A stretch of DNA of 64,000 nucleotides from Emergencia timonensis (GTDB lineage Bacteria > Bacillota > Clostridia > Peptostreptococcales > Anaerovoracaceae): positions 186,001 to 250,000 of the forward strand of contig NZ_FLKM01000009.1 in NCBI RefSeq assembly GCF_900086585.1. The letters run 5' to 3'. A program made the position numbers and the translations under genes. This document shows positions 8,562 through 17,952 of this stretch, in pieces (the stretch's first letter is position 1; each line of letters starts with the position of its first letter). The notes under the pieces are model-generated. The model was not told the DNA's origin. It was given only the letters and a program-made list of their open reading frames with translations, and ran no database searches.

Positions 8562-9002
8562 TTGGAAGTAAAGATCAATAAAGAAATCCGTAACTATACG
8601 GAAAGTATGTTTTTCGGACTGTCGTTAAGGCAGTTCATTTTTTCTGTCCTTGCCTGCGGCGTTGCGGTAGGCTTGTATTTTCTTCTCCGCCCATACTTTG
8701 GCATGGAAACCCTTAGCTGGGTATGTATTTTAGGGGCATTCCCCTTTGCGGCGATGGGCTTTATCAAATATAACGGTATGACCGCAGAACAGTTTGTCTG
8801 GGCATGGTTTAAATCCGAATTTCTGATGCCCAAGAAACTGATGTTCCGTCCAGACAATCTTTATTACGAAGCCATGAAGTCCAGCATCGAGGCCAGAGAA
8901 AAAGGACTTCCCGTTGTTCCCAAAAAACAGAGACGAAAAGAGCCAAAGGAGCAAAAACAGAATAAGAAGAAAGCGAAAAAGAATAAAGGAGGTGCAGCAT
9001 GA
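8562..9002 (+). CDS. PrgI-family membrane protein (VirB3-like)
   Basis: 146 residues starting at TTG 8562 behind AAGGAGGT. The order is a short N-terminal cytosolic part, then two adjacent membrane segments (about residues 22-42 and 48-66), then a conserved stretch (NGMTAEQFVWAWFKSEFL), then a Lys-rich tail. This is the PrgI pattern; PrgI acts with VirB4 at the inner face of the transfer channel. The gene overlaps virB4 by four bases (ATGA), as is common for the pair. Confidence 0.85.
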   Translation: MEVKINKEIRNYTESMFFGLSLRQFIFSVLACGVAVGLYFLLRPYFGMETLSWVCILGAFPFAAMGFIKYNGMTAEQFVWAWFKSEFLMPKKLMFRPDNLYYEAMKSSIEAREKGLPVVPKKQRRKEPKEQKQNKKKAKKNKGGAA

Positions 9003-11332
9003 TCAAGACCCTGAGAACCCTGTTCAAGCAGGATAAGGAAAAATTCGTCGTGCCTAAGTCGGTACAGAATGTCATTCCCATTTATACCATCTGGGAAGAT
9101 GGCATTTTCCTTGTCGGCAGGAACAAATATGCAAAGACCTTTAAATTTGAGGACATCAATTATGCCGTGGCCAGCCGTGAGGACAAGGAAGCCATGTTTT
9201 TGGAATACTCCGAACTGCTCAATGCTTTTGACAGCGGCGCTACCACAAAGCTCACCATCAATAACCGCCGTCTGAACCGGGTGGATTTTGAGCAGACCAT
9301 CCTGATCCCCATGGCAGAGGACGGTCTGGATAAGTACCGTAAGGAGTACAACAAGATGCTGCTGGATAAGGCAACCGGAGCAAACTCTATCGTGCAGGAC
9401 AAATATGTGACTATTTCTGTGTGCAAAAAGAATATCGAAGAAGCACGGAACTATTTTGCCCGTGTGGGTGCCGACCTTGTCACTCATTTTTCCCGCCTGG
9501 GCGCACGATGCGTGGAACTGGAAGCGGAAGAAAAACTCCGTATCTTCCACGACTTCTACCGTACCGGCGAAGAAACCGCTTTTACCTTCGATATGGTACA
9601 GAGTATGCGCAAAGGCCATGATTTCAAAGACTTTATCTGCCCGGACACCTTTGAGTTTGAAAAGGACTGCTTCCGTATGGGAGATCGATACGGGCGTGTG
9701 ATCTTCCTTAGAGAATACGCTGCTTATATCAAAGACAGCATGGTAGCGGAGCTTTGTGAGCTGAATCGAAATATGATGCTGTCGATTGACGTTGTCCCGG
9801 TTCCCACGGATGAAGCTGTGCGGGAAGTGGAAAACCGACTGCTCGGTGTTGAAACCAATATTACGAACTGGCAGAGAAAACAGAATCAGAATAATAACTT
9901 CTCCGCAGTTGTCCCGTATGACCTTGAGCAGCAGCGCAAGGAAAGTAAGGAATTTCTGGACGACCTGACAACCCGTGACCAGCGGATGATGTTTGCGGTG
10001 CTGACAATGGTGCATACCGCTGAAACCAAAGAGCAGCTGGACAGCGATACGGAAGCCCTGCTGACCGCTGCCAGAAAGCATTTGTGTCAGTTTGCGGTGC
10101 TGAAATATCAGCAGATGGACGGACTGAACACGGCGCTGCCGTTTGGTGTGCGTAAGATCGATGCCCTGCGCACGCTGACAACGGAGAGCCTTGCCGTATT
10201 TATCCCGTTCAGGGTGCAGGAGATCTACCACAAGGACGGTGTATATTACGGGCAGAATGTGATCAGCAAGAACATGATTATTGCCAACCGCCGCCACCTG
10301 CTCAACGGAAACTCCTTTATTCTCGGTGTGTCTGGTGCAGGTAAATCCTTTACGGCAAAAGAAGAAATGACCAATATCATCCTCACAGATCCCAATGCGG
10401 ATGTTATTATTATCGACCCTGAGCGAGAATATTCTCCACTGGTAAAAGCCATGCAGGGCGAAGTAATCCACATTTCTGCGACCAGTGAAAACCACATCAA
10501 TGCAATGGATATGAACTCCGATTACGGTGACGGCGCAAACCCGGTCATTCTGAAATCGGAGTTTATTTTGTCTCTCTGTGAACAGCTCATTGGCGGTGCA
10601 AGTCTGGGGGCAAAACAGAAATCCATTATCGACCGCTGTACGGCCAGTGTTTACCGCCACTATCAGCAGGGAAATTATCAGGGTGTCCCGCCTACTTTAC
10701 AGGACTTCCGTGAAGAACTGCTCAAACAGAATGAGCCGGAGGCGCAGGAAATCGCTCTTGCCATTGAGCTGTTTACCGATGGCAGCCTGAACACCTTTGC
10801 CAAGAACACCAATGTGGATACCCACAGCCGTCTGATCTGCTATGACATTCTGGATCTGGGCAAACAGTTGCAGCCGATCGGTATGCTGGTTGTCCTGGAC
10901 AGTATTCTAAACCGCATTACGCAGAACAGAGCCAAGGGCAGGAACACGTTCATTTTCATTGATGAAATCTATCTGCTGTTCCAGCATGAATACTCGGCAA
11001 ACTTCCTCTTTACCCTCTGGAAGCGTGTGCGTAAATATGGTGCATACTGTACCGGTATCACACAGAATGTGGACGATCTTTTGCAGAGCCATACCGCAAG
11101 GACAATGCTTGCCAACTCTGAATTTATCATCATGCTCAATCAGGCGTCTACGGACAGGATTGAGCTTGCCAAGCTTTTGAACATCTCTGACCTTCAGATG
11201 GGCTATATCACCAATGTAGGCGCAGGCCAGGGACTTTTAAAGGTAGGCAGTTCCCTTGTACCGTTTGTCAACAAATTCCCGCATAATACGGAACTGTATA
11301 AACTGATGACGACCAAGTTTGGAGAGGTTTAA
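8999..11332 (+). CDS. virB4: VirB4/TraE-type conjugation ATPase
   Basis: 777 residues. Walker A is GVSGAGKSFTAKEE near residue 442 and Walker B is TFIFIDEIYLLF near residue 650. The N-terminal half is the CagE/TrbE/VirB domain that couples to PrgI and membrane components. It powers assembly and substrate transfer through the type IV channel. Full length with no disruption. A ribosome site (AAAGGAGG) lies within the end of the PrgI gene. Confidence 0.94.
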   Translation: MIKTLRTLFKQDKEKFVVPKSVQNVIPIYTIWEDGIFLVGRNKYAKTFKFEDINYAVASREDKEAMFLEYSELLNAFDSGATTKLTINNRRLNRVDFEQTILIPMAEDGLDKYRKEYNKMLLDKATGANSIVQDKYVTISVCKKNIEEARNYFARVGADLVTHFSRLGARCVELEAEEKLRIFHDFYRTGEETAFTFDMVQSMRKGHDFKDFICPDTFEFEKDCFRMGDRYGRVIFLREYAAYIKDSMVAELCELNRNMMLSIDVVPVPTDEAVREVENRLLGVETNITNWQRKQNQNNNFSAVVPYDLEQQRKESKEFLDDLTTRDQRMMFAVLTMVHTAETKEQLDSDTEALLTAARKHLCQFAVLKYQQMDGLNTALPFGVRKIDALRTLTTESLAVFIPFRVQEIYHKDGVYYGQNVISKNMIIANRRHLLNGNSFILGVSGAGKSFTAKEEMTNIILTDPNADVIIIDPEREYSPLVKAMQGEVIHISATSENHINAMDMNSDYGDGANPVILKSEFILSLCEQLIGGASLGAKQKSIIDRCTASVYRHYQQGNYQGVPPTLQDFREELLKQNEPEAQEIALAIELFTDGSLNTFAKNTNVDTHSRLICYDILDLGKQLQPIGMLVVLDSILNRITQNRAKGRNTFIFIDEIYLLFQHEYSANFLFTLWKRVRKYGAYCTGITQNVDDLLQSHTARTMLANSEFIIMLNQASTDRIELAKLLNISDLQMGYITNVGAGQGLLKVGSSLVPFVNKFPHNTELYKLMTTKFGEV

Positions 11333-11345
11333 GAAAGGAGAAGTT

Positions 11346-11750
11346 ATGTCAGAGATACGCTTTAACGGAACAGCCCACAGAGATTTTTTCCTTGAAAACA
11401 TGAACAAGTGCAGAGTCAACGACTGCTATCACCGGGCATTTTTCTATGTCATGGGGATTGCTTCAGAAACCAGGGCAAATATCAACCAGATGTTTGACTT
11501 TAAAAATGACTGTATTAACCCGGATGGGATGCATGGCGGATGGCAGACCAGCGGAACTGTTAGGGTCTGCCGCCTTGCCTTTAACCTCTGGAACGGTTAC
11601 ACCGATATGGACAGCCCCCAGTCTTTTACACCGGAAGATCTGTTCTGCTGTGAATTTGCCCCCTACTTCATGGAGGGCATCAAGGTCAGGTATCCCGAAT
11701 ATTGCAGGGATCTTCCTGCACCCAGAAAACAAAATGAACGGTTACGATAA
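11346..11750 (+). CDS. DUF6075-family protein
   Basis: 135 residues from ATG 11346 (MSEIRFNGTAHRDFF), with AAAGGAG just before; upstream in-frame codons overlap virB4. It is soluble, with several Cys/His/Trp residues (KCRVNDCYHRAFFYVMGIA; DLFCCEFAPYFMEGI). The same protein type follows virB4 in many related elements; no function is known. The chain is compact and lacks membrane segments or a signal peptide, so it probably acts in the donor cytoplasm. Confidence 0.7.
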   Translation: MSEIRFNGTAHRDFFLENMNKCRVNDCYHRAFFYVMGIASETRANINQMFDFKNDCINPDGMHGGWQTSGTVRVCRLAFNLWNGYTDMDSPQSFTPEDLFCCEFAPYFMEGIKVRYPEYCRDLPAPRKQNERLR

Positions 11751-11764
11751 GAAAGGAGAAGCCC

Positions 11765-12538
11765 ATGAAAAAGTATCAATCTATAATCTGCCTGGTTGCC
11801 GCCGTGTGCCTTTTAGGTACGGCGGCTTTTTCTATTTATCACATCTATGATCACTATGAACAGCTGGACGAACAGACGGAAGTATTTGACGAGATTGCGG
11901 AAGTGGTGGCACAGGCTCCCGATGAAGAACCTGTTCCTGATGATGTCCCCGTCAGCGAAGGCCAAGATGTCCTGTCCAAGTACAAGGAGCTGTATTTGCA
12001 GAATGAAGATATGGTAGGCTGGATTTCCATTTCCGGCACGTCTATTAACTACCCTGTTATGCAGACGAAGGATGAACCGAATTACTATCTCAAACACAAC
12101 TTTGAAAAGCAGTACAGTGATTTAGGTACTCCGTATATTCAGGAAAACTGTGATCTGCTTACCAGTGATAATCTCATCATTTACGGGCATCACATCAGTG
12201 GAAACCGCATGTTTGGAGCTTTGGAGGATTATAAATCCAAGAGCTTTTATGAGGAACACAAAACCATTCAGTTTGATACCCTGACAGAGCAGGCAGAGTA
12301 TGAGATCGTTGCTGTATTTAAGACGGTCGCTTACAGCTCCAGCGGTTATCGCTATTATGATTTTGTGAATGCGGAGAATGAGGAAGAATTTAATGCCTAT
12401 ATCGAAACGTGTAAAGAGCTTGCCCTGTATGATACGGGTGTCACTGCTGACTATGGTGACAGGCTGATTACCCTTTCTACCTGTGAGTATTCGGCTACAA
12501 ATGGAAGGCTTGTCGTGGTAGCAAAAAAGACTGCATGA
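11765..12538 (+). CDS. srtB: Class B sortase
   Basis: 257 residues: an N-terminal membrane anchor (about residues 7-25), an acidic linker, then the sortase domain. Catalytic residues are visible: histidine in YGHHISGNRMFGAL (about 142), cysteine in TLSTCEYS (about 240) and arginine in NGRLVVVAKK (about 249). The SGTSINYPVMQ and NYYLKHNF motifs are typical of SrtB-like enzymes. In these ICEs the sortase probably anchors an adhesin or surface component aiding mating; no LPxTG-type substrate is seen in this window. Confidence 0.9.
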   Translation: MKKYQSIICLVAAVCLLGTAAFSIYHIYDHYEQLDEQTEVFDEIAEVVAQAPDEEPVPDDVPVSEGQDVLSKYKELYLQNEDMVGWISISGTSINYPVMQTKDEPNYYLKHNFEKQYSDLGTPYIQENCDLLTSDNLIIYGHHISGNRMFGALEDYKSKSFYEEHKTIQFDTLTEQAEYEIVAVFKTVAYSSSGYRYYDFVNAENEEEFNAYIETCKELALYDTGVTADYGDRLITLSTCEYSATNGRLVVVAKKTA

Positions 12539-12571
12539 GGAAAGTACAGCTTCTAAGAAAGGAGGGCTTCT

Positions 12572-14335
12572 ATGGCAGATATTAAAACCAGAGATGCAGT
12601 CAAAGGCACGATTAAGACCATAGATAAAGCCGCCGTTGCTTCAGAGCGTATGAAAGCTGCCTATGCAAAGACAAAGGAGAAAGCGGAAGAAGGATATTAC
12701 GCCAATGAAGGCTCTGCTACGGAATATGCTGCGGATAAGATCTCCTATGCTTCTGACCGGGTAAAGGATGAAGGTATCCACCAGTTCAATAAGCAAGGGC
12801 AAAAAGGCGTTAAGACCACCAAAGAAACTGTCGTTAAGGCAAAGGACAAAATGGCTGATTTTAAGCAGAAGCGGGCTGTCAAAGCTGCTGAGCAGAGGTC
12901 AGCAAGGAATGTGTCTGGACAGAACGGCTTGCAGATCCATCGTGGAACTGCAGGCCGTTCTCCTGTTTCGGATGCTTCTGTCCAGACCATAAAAACAGCA
13001 ACAGATACCAAAAGAACGATTAAGCAGTCTGCCAGAAGCGCAGGAAAAACTGTTAAGACAGTGGCAAAAGGCTCTGTAAAAACAACCGAAAGAAGCGTAA
13101 AAACAGCACAGGTGACTTCCAAAGCGGCCATTAAGACCACACAGCAGGCTACCAAAACCGCACAGGCAGCGGCAAAGGCTTCTGCCAAAACCGCACAGAA
13201 AGCAGCGCAGGCGGCAAGAGCATCCGCAAAGGCATCTGCAGCGGCGGCTAAAACAACCGTCAAAGCCACCATAGCGGCTGTCAAAGCGATCATTGCAGGA
13301 ACAAAAGCATTGATAGCAGCGATTGTTGCAGGCGGCTGGATCGCAATAGTGATTATTTTGATCGTGGTATTGCTTGGTTGTGCGATCTCCCTGTTTGGCG
13401 GCGGCAGTGAAAGCACTTCTTATACTCCGGTCAGTGCCGAGGTAGAAGCTTATGAACCGCTGATCCAGAAATATGCAAAGCAGCATGGGATTCCTGAATA
13501 TGTGGAGCTTATCAAGGCGGTCATGATGCAGGAGTCTGGAGGACAGGGAAACGATCCCATGCAGGCATCGGAATGTGGGTATAACACACAGTACCCAAAT
13601 ACACCGAATGGCATTACAGACCCGGAATATTCCATCAATGTCGGTATCCAGAATTTAGCTGCTTGTCTGAATGCCGCACAAGTGGAAAATCCCGTGGACA
13701 TGGATCGGATCAAACTGGCCCTGCAGGGATATAACTTCGGAAATGGCTATATCACATGGGCGCAGACCAATTACGGCGGCTACACTTATGCCAATGCGGT
13801 TGAGTTTTCCACAATGCAGGCAGAGCGATTGGGATGGGACAGCTATGGTGATACCCAGTATGTTTCTCATGTACTGCGCTATTATCCTTTCGGGCGGGCA
13901 TTTACCAGTGGCGGTAATCAGGCAATCGTGGAAGTTGCCCTGACGCAGCTTGGCAATGAGGGCGGACAGCCCTACTGGTCATGGTATGGTTTCAGCAGCC
14001 GGGAAGAATGGTGTGCCTGCTTTGTTTCATGGTGTGCAGAGCAGTGCGGTTATATCGAAGGTGGCTTTATCCCGAAGTTTGCAGGATGCGTCAGCGGTGC
14101 AAACTGGTTCAAAGAACGGAACCAATGGCAGGACAGAAACTATGAGCCTACTGCGGGGGACATTATTTTCTTCGATTGGGAAGGCGATGGTTCAACCGAC
14201 CATGTAGGTATTGTAGAGAAATGCGAAAACGGAGTTGTCTACACCGTAGAAGGAAATTCCGGCGATGCGGTAAAACAAAGACAATATACGGTTGGAAGCA
14301 GCTCCATCTATGGATATGGTGTTCCAGCCTACTAA
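12572..14335 (+). CDS. Membrane-anchored lysozyme-like plus CHAP cell-wall hydrolase (CD1108 type)
   Basis: 587 residues. The first 240 or so are Lys/Ala/Thr-rich and cytosolic, with many KTAQxA-like repeats, followed by one membrane segment (about 250-272: WIAIVIILIVVLLGCAISLF). Outside come a lysozyme-like domain (about 290-420, with KAVMMQESGGQGNDPMQASE) and a C-terminal CHAP domain with catalytic Cys (EWCACFVSWCAEQCGY) and His (TDHVGIVEKCENG). This is the VirB1-like enzyme that opens peptidoglycan for the channel. It is the last gene of the visible transfer operon. Confidence 0.9.
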   Translation: MADIKTRDAVKGTIKTIDKAAVASERMKAAYAKTKEKAEEGYYANEGSATEYAADKISYASDRVKDEGIHQFNKQGQKGVKTTKETVVKAKDKMADFKQKRAVKAAEQRSARNVSGQNGLQIHRGTAGRSPVSDASVQTIKTATDTKRTIKQSARSAGKTVKTVAKGSVKTTERSVKTAQVTSKAAIKTTQQATKTAQAAAKASAKTAQKAAQAARASAKASAAAAKTTVKATIAAVKAIIAGTKALIAAIVAGGWIAIVIILIVVLLGCAISLFGGGSESTSYTPVSAEVEAYEPLIQKYAKQHGIPEYVELIKAVMMQESGGQGNDPMQASECGYNTQYPNTPNGITDPEYSINVGIQNLAACLNAAQVENPVDMDRIKLALQGYNFGNGYITWAQTNYGGYTYANAVEFSTMQAERLGWDSYGDTQYVSHVLRYYPFGRAFTSGGNQAIVEVALTQLGNEGGQPYWSWYGFSSREEWCACFVSWCAEQCGYIEGGFIPKFAGCVSGANWFKERNQWQDRNYEPTAGDIIFFDWEGDGSTDHVGIVEKCENGVVYTVEGNSGDAVKQRQYTVGSSSIYGYGVPAY

Positions 14336-14341
14336 AAATCA

Positions 14342-14384
14342 GCAAAAGAAAACCAGAGGATTTTTTATTCCTCTGGCTCTTTTG
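14342..14384. terminator. Bidirectional terminator between transfer operon and xre gene
   Basis: Stem CCAGAGGA / TCCTCTGG (14353-14360 and 14369-14376), with outer arms GCAAAAG / CTTTTGC and T-rich flanks on both strands. It lies between the convergent hydrolase and xre genes and overlaps the xre stop region. Confidence 0.8.
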
Positions 14385-14724
14385 CCATACATAACCCGTT
14401 CACAGTTGCTTCTATGACGGACAGTTCTCTATCGTTGAGTTTGTCGAGCTGTGCGTCTAAACGTCTGCGGACGGAACTTTTCTTCACTTCTTTTTTAGGA
14501 AATACGTATTCATCAACAGACACATCGAACATGGTAATCAGCTGAATAAACAGCTCAATACTTGGGTGTTGTCCCTCGTTCTCAATGGACTGAATGTGTC
14601 GTGGAGCATATCCAATAATCCCGGCAAGTTGCTCCCTGGTCATTCCTCTGGCTTCACGGGCTTTTTTGATTGCCTGTCCAATGGGCATAAAATCAAAGTC
14701 AAAATCGTTGTTTCTTTCGTCCAT
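14365..14724 (-). CDS. XRE-family HTH regulator of the ICE
   Basis: 119 residues starting at ATG 14724 (MDERNNDFDFDF), with a GGTGGTGAG ribosome site just upstream on the minus strand. The HTH spans about residues 16-70 (IGQAIKKAREARGMTREQLA, then SIENEGQHPSIELFIQLITMF). The C-terminal part is helical and charged. It is transcribed toward the transfer operon end. A Cro/CI-like regulator at this position could control conjugation genes, but no operator is proven. Confidence 0.85.
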   Translation of the reverse strand: MDERNNDFDFDFMPIGQAIKKAREARGMTREQLAGIIGYAPRHIQSIENEGQHPSIELFIQLITMFDVSVDEYVFPKKEVKKSSVRRRLDAQLDKLNDRELSVIEATVNGLCMAKEPEE

Positions 14725-14898
14725 AAGCTCACCACCTTGTAGCAATATAATGTTACTTTTCTATTGTACAGAGGTCATAGTTCTTATGAAACGATGTGAA
14801 ATTTCCTGTAATAAGAGATTTTATATCTTATATATAGAGATATAATTTCAGATTTCCTATTTGCATTATTTTTTGGAAAACAATATGACTCGTGATTC

Positions 14899-15369
14899 AA
14901 ACAGCATAAACGTGAGAATATCCGCATGGGAAGACCCAGCGCCACAGACGCGGAGGTGGAACAGGCCGCCGAACAAAGTGGTTGCGACGCCTTTATCCGC
15001 AGGCTGGACAATGGCTATGATACGGTTGTCGGCAGCGCCGGTTCCCACCTTTCCGGCGGGGAGCGCCAGCGTATTGCCATCGCCCGTGCCATGCTGAAAA
15101 ATGCACCGGTTGTCATTTTGGACGAGGCAACTGCCTACATCGACCCCGAAAATGAGGCACTGGTACAGAAAGCCATTTCCGCTTTGACTGTCGGCAAGAC
15201 CCTGATTGTGATTGCACACCGGCTGTCTACCATTGTTGGAGCGGACAACATCGTTGTGGTGAAGGATGGAACCGTCCACGCACAGGGTACGCATAAGAAA
15301 CTGCTGGAAACCTGCCCCCTCTACCGGGATATGTGGCAGGCGCATATTGGTGCGAAAGATCAGATGTAA
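14899..15369 (+). pseudogene. 5'-truncated ABC half-transporter (ATPase C-terminus only)
   Basis: Only the last ~150 residues of a half-transporter remain: the frame becomes recognisable at about 14914 (ENIRMGRPSATDAEVE), then the signature LSGGERQRIAIARAML, Walker B VVILDEATAYIDPEN and the H-loop IAHRLST. The membrane domain and Walker A are missing, and the sequence upstream is unrelated AT-rich DNA. It cannot hydrolyse ATP on its own. It was evidently the upstream partner of the intact gene at 15384, by analogy with the two intact pairs further on. The deletion junction is near 14890-14914. Confidence 0.85.
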
Positions 15370-15383
15370 GGGGGTGTTGTCAG

Positions 15384-17120
15384 ATGTACGGAACATTGAA
15401 AAAAATTTTTGCTTTTGCAGGTAGCAAAAAGGGGCTACTGAAAAAGTCTCTGTTGTTTGCGTTCCTGTCCGGGCTGTTTTCAGCCATGCAGTTTGCTGCC
15501 CTCTTTGTGGTAATTGGCGCGCTGGTATCTGACAACCGGGACGGAAAGTTTATCTGGATTTCGCTGGGGATTATGGCTGTTTCCCTCATTGGGCATATCA
15601 TCACGCTCTATTTCTCCACGATGGAGCAAACGGAAACCGGCTATTGCATGGTGGTGGAAAAGCGTATCCACATCGGGGATCGGCTGCGCTATATCCCGAT
15701 GGGCTACTTCAACAAGAATAGCATCGGGAATATTACCGCTATTGTTACAACAACTTTGGGCGATGTAGAGAACTCGGCAGCCCGTGTCCTGGTGTCAGTG
15801 CTGGGCGGATTTTTCAACTCAGTGGCTCTTGTCATCGTCCTACTGATATTCGACTGGCGGATTGGTCTTATGGCCGCTGCCGGTGTCCTGATTTACCTTG
15901 CGGCGGCGGAACTGGCACTTCGCAAATCTGTCACGCTCAGCGGGGTACGCCAGCACACACAGGAGTCCCTTGTGGAGTCCGTGTTGGAGTACATTCAAGG
16001 AATGGGGATTGTCAAAGCATTTGGGCTGGAACAGGATAGCACGCAGTCTATCGGCAGTGCAATCCATGCAAGCTGCCGGGACAATCTGAAATTAACAAAA
16101 GCCAGTGTCCCCTATGACGCTATCAAACAGGCCGTTGTCCGAGTGTTCAGCGTCTTGCTGCTTTTGTCCTCGGTCTGGTTCTGGTTGGACGGCTCCCTGC
16201 CGTTGGCCTACGGTCCGATTTTGGTGATTGCTTCTTTCATGGTGTTCAACGACTTGGAGAATGCCGGGAACATGGCTTCTCTGCTCCAAATGCTGGCGGC
16301 CTCAATGGATACGGCAAATTCCATTGACGATACGCCGGTGATGGACGAGAAGGGCACGGACATTACGCCGAAGTCCAGCGAGATCGTGTTTGACAAGGTG
16401 GATTTTTCGTATGCAGACCGCAAGATACTGGATCAGGTCAGCTTTACCATTCCCGAAAAAACGACTACGGCTATTATTGGCCCTTCCGGGGCAGGTAAGA
16501 CAACGATGTGCAACTTGATTGCCCGTTTTTGGGATGTGAACGCCGGAAAGATTACCATAGGCGGCACAGATGTACGGGATTTCAAACTGGACGGTCTGAT
16601 GAAGAATATCTCGATGGTGTTCCAGAGCGTGTACCTGTTTGCAGATACGATTGAAAATAATATCAAGTTTGGCTGCCCGGACGCCACCCATGAGCAGGTG
16701 GTTGAAGCGGCAAAAAAGGCTTGCTGCCATGACTTTATTTCTGCTCTGCCGGAGGGTTATGATACTGTGATCGGCGAGGGCGGCGGCACTTTGTCTGGTG
16801 GTGAAAAGCAGCGCATCTCCATCGCCCGCGCCATGCTGAAAAATGCGCCTATCATTATTTTGGACGAGGCAACTAGCAGCGTTGACCCGGAGAATGAGGA
16901 CGAATTGCAGCGGGCTATCGAGGCACTGACTCATGACAAGACCATTATTATGATTGCCCATCGCCTGAAAACCGTTCGCAGCGCTGATCAAATCCTCGTG
17001 TTAAACAATGCTCACATTGTCCAGAGCGGCACTCATGCGGAGCTGATCCAGCAGAAGGGCTTGTATGCCGACTTTGTGACGGCCAGACAGGAGGCCATCG
17101 GCTGGAAACTGGTGCAGTAA
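15384..17120 (+). CDS. ABC half-transporter (membrane domain plus ATPase), orphaned
   Basis: 578 residues from ATG 15384 (MYGTLKKIF), behind AAGGGGG. Six membrane segments lie in the first 310 residues. The ATPase follows: Walker A IIGPSGAGKTTMCNL (about 365), Q-loop SMVFQSVYLF, signature LSGGEKQRISIARAML, Walker B IIILDEATSSVDPEN. Half-transporters of this kind work as heterodimers, as in YbtP/YbtQ or IrtA/IrtB siderophore importers; the fold alone does not separate import from export. Its natural partner is truncated at 14899-15369, so it may be non-functional or may pair with a half-transporter from the other cargo modules. Confidence 0.88.
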   Translation: MYGTLKKIFAFAGSKKGLLKKSLLFAFLSGLFSAMQFAALFVVIGALVSDNRDGKFIWISLGIMAVSLIGHIITLYFSTMEQTETGYCMVVEKRIHIGDRLRYIPMGYFNKNSIGNITAIVTTTLGDVENSAARVLVSVLGGFFNSVALVIVLLIFDWRIGLMAAAGVLIYLAAAELALRKSVTLSGVRQHTQESLVESVLEYIQGMGIVKAFGLEQDSTQSIGSAIHASCRDNLKLTKASVPYDAIKQAVVRVFSVLLLLSSVWFWLDGSLPLAYGPILVIASFMVFNDLENAGNMASLLQMLAASMDTANSIDDTPVMDEKGTDITPKSSEIVFDKVDFSYADRKILDQVSFTIPEKTTTAIIGPSGAGKTTMCNLIARFWDVNAGKITIGGTDVRDFKLDGLMKNISMVFQSVYLFADTIENNIKFGCPDATHEQVVEAAKKACCHDFISALPEGYDTVIGEGGGTLSGGEKQRISIARAMLKNAPIIILDEATSSVDPENEDELQRAIEALTHDKTIIMIAHRLKTVRSADQILVLNNAHIVQSGTHAELIQQKGLYADFVTARQEAIGWKLVQ

Positions 17121-17131
17121 AGGAGGTAGCG

Positions 17132-17552
17132 ATGAAACTTCATGCGTCCGGGGAGGACTATCTGGAAACCATCCTTGTTCTCCATAAGAAACTTGGCATG
17201 GTGCGCTCCGTAGATGTTGCCCGGCACATGGGAGTGTCAAAACCGAGTATTTGTGTGGCGGTCAACACTCTGAAAGACGGCGGCTTTGCTCACAATGGAT
17301 GAAGATCACTTTCTCCATTTGACCGATGTAGGCCGCAAGGTTGCTGAAAAGATTTATGAACGTCATTGCTTTTTTACGGAACAGCTTATCGCGGCAGGTG
17401 TTGATCCTGAAACTGCAGAAGTTGATGCCTGCCGGATAGAACATGTGATCAGTAATGAAAGTTTTGAACGTTTGAAAGAGGCCGCCTTTAGAAATCAGGA
17501 AAACGAGATTTCTGCCCTGTCAAAAGAGATAAAGGATAAGCCCACCGAATAA
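17132..17552 (+). pseudogene. Frameshifted DtxR-family metalloregulator
   Basis: ATG 17132 behind AAAGGAGG starts a DtxR-like protein (SGEDYLETILVLHKKLGMVRSVDVARHMGVSKPS), but the frame stops near 17302. The rest (DEDHFLHLTDVGRKVAEKIYERH, then DACRIEHVIS) continues in another frame to 17552. Compared with the intact copy at 31420-31917, the sequence around 17283-17295 has one extra base (GGCTTTGCTCACAATGG against GGCTTTCTCATAATGG). The N-terminal HTH and the metal-binding/dimer domain are therefore on separate frames. A TTG at 17286 could restart the C-terminal piece. Confidence 0.88.
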
Positions 17553-17602
17553 AAAAAACGGTGTTTCGGTGGGCGGATTCATCATGCCTGATTACACATC
17601 TT

Positions 17603-17638
17603 CCCTCTGAACCCGTTTTGGGTTTGGAGGGATTTTTT
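17603..17638 (+). terminator. Terminator after the dtxR pseudogene
   Basis: Imperfect stem CCCTC..AACCC / GGGTTTGGAGGG followed by TTTTTT at 17633-17638. The same structure lies at 31968-32003 in the second copy. Confidence 0.7.
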
Positions 17639-17811
17639 ATGTGCTGGTCTGCTTCAGCCGCCCCGCTGCTTATCCAAAGCAGCAACTACCTACATAATTT
17701 CATACAGGAATGAGGATAGCCTCTCAAAAAAATCTTCTGCTGTTGGTGGCACTCTCACGCCCCTAATGTAGAAGTTTTAGCTCTACAACGTAGTTCTCAT
17801 TTTTCTCACTG

Positions 17812-17843
17812 CCGCAAAGGTTTAACAGCCTTTGCGGTTTTTT
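17812..17843 (+). terminator. Strong hairpin with T-run in the leader of the sigma-like gene
   Basis: Perfect stem CCGCAAAGG / CCTTTGCGG (17812-17820, 17829-17837) followed by TTTTTT. It lies about 110 bases before the sigma-like gene and is preserved in the second copy, so it may be an attenuator rather than a leftover end. Confidence 0.75.
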
Positions 17844-17952
17844 GTTTGTCGATATTTGTCGGGAAAAAGGACAAGCCTTCTTCCGGTATCGGCTGTCGTT
17901 CTCCGCCCTTTCCAATCTGAGTGTTCAAACAAATCAGATTGGAGGTAAGAAA

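Noticed and set aside
8864-10660. 598-residue frame on the minus strand
   Set aside because: It runs antisense through the clearly real virB4 and PrgI genes; the composition is not protein-like, and there is no ribosome site or family motif.
11765-12538. Sortase B as anchor for the thioester or collagen proteins
   Set aside because: Those proteins have no signal peptide or sorting motif and lie on the chromosome about 45 kb away; the sortase is part of the ICE.
17541-17573. Terminator at the end of the dtxR copy (CCCACCGAA / TTCGGTGGG)
   Set aside because: A good stem, but with no T-run on either strand; the next hairpin at 17603 is the better terminator.
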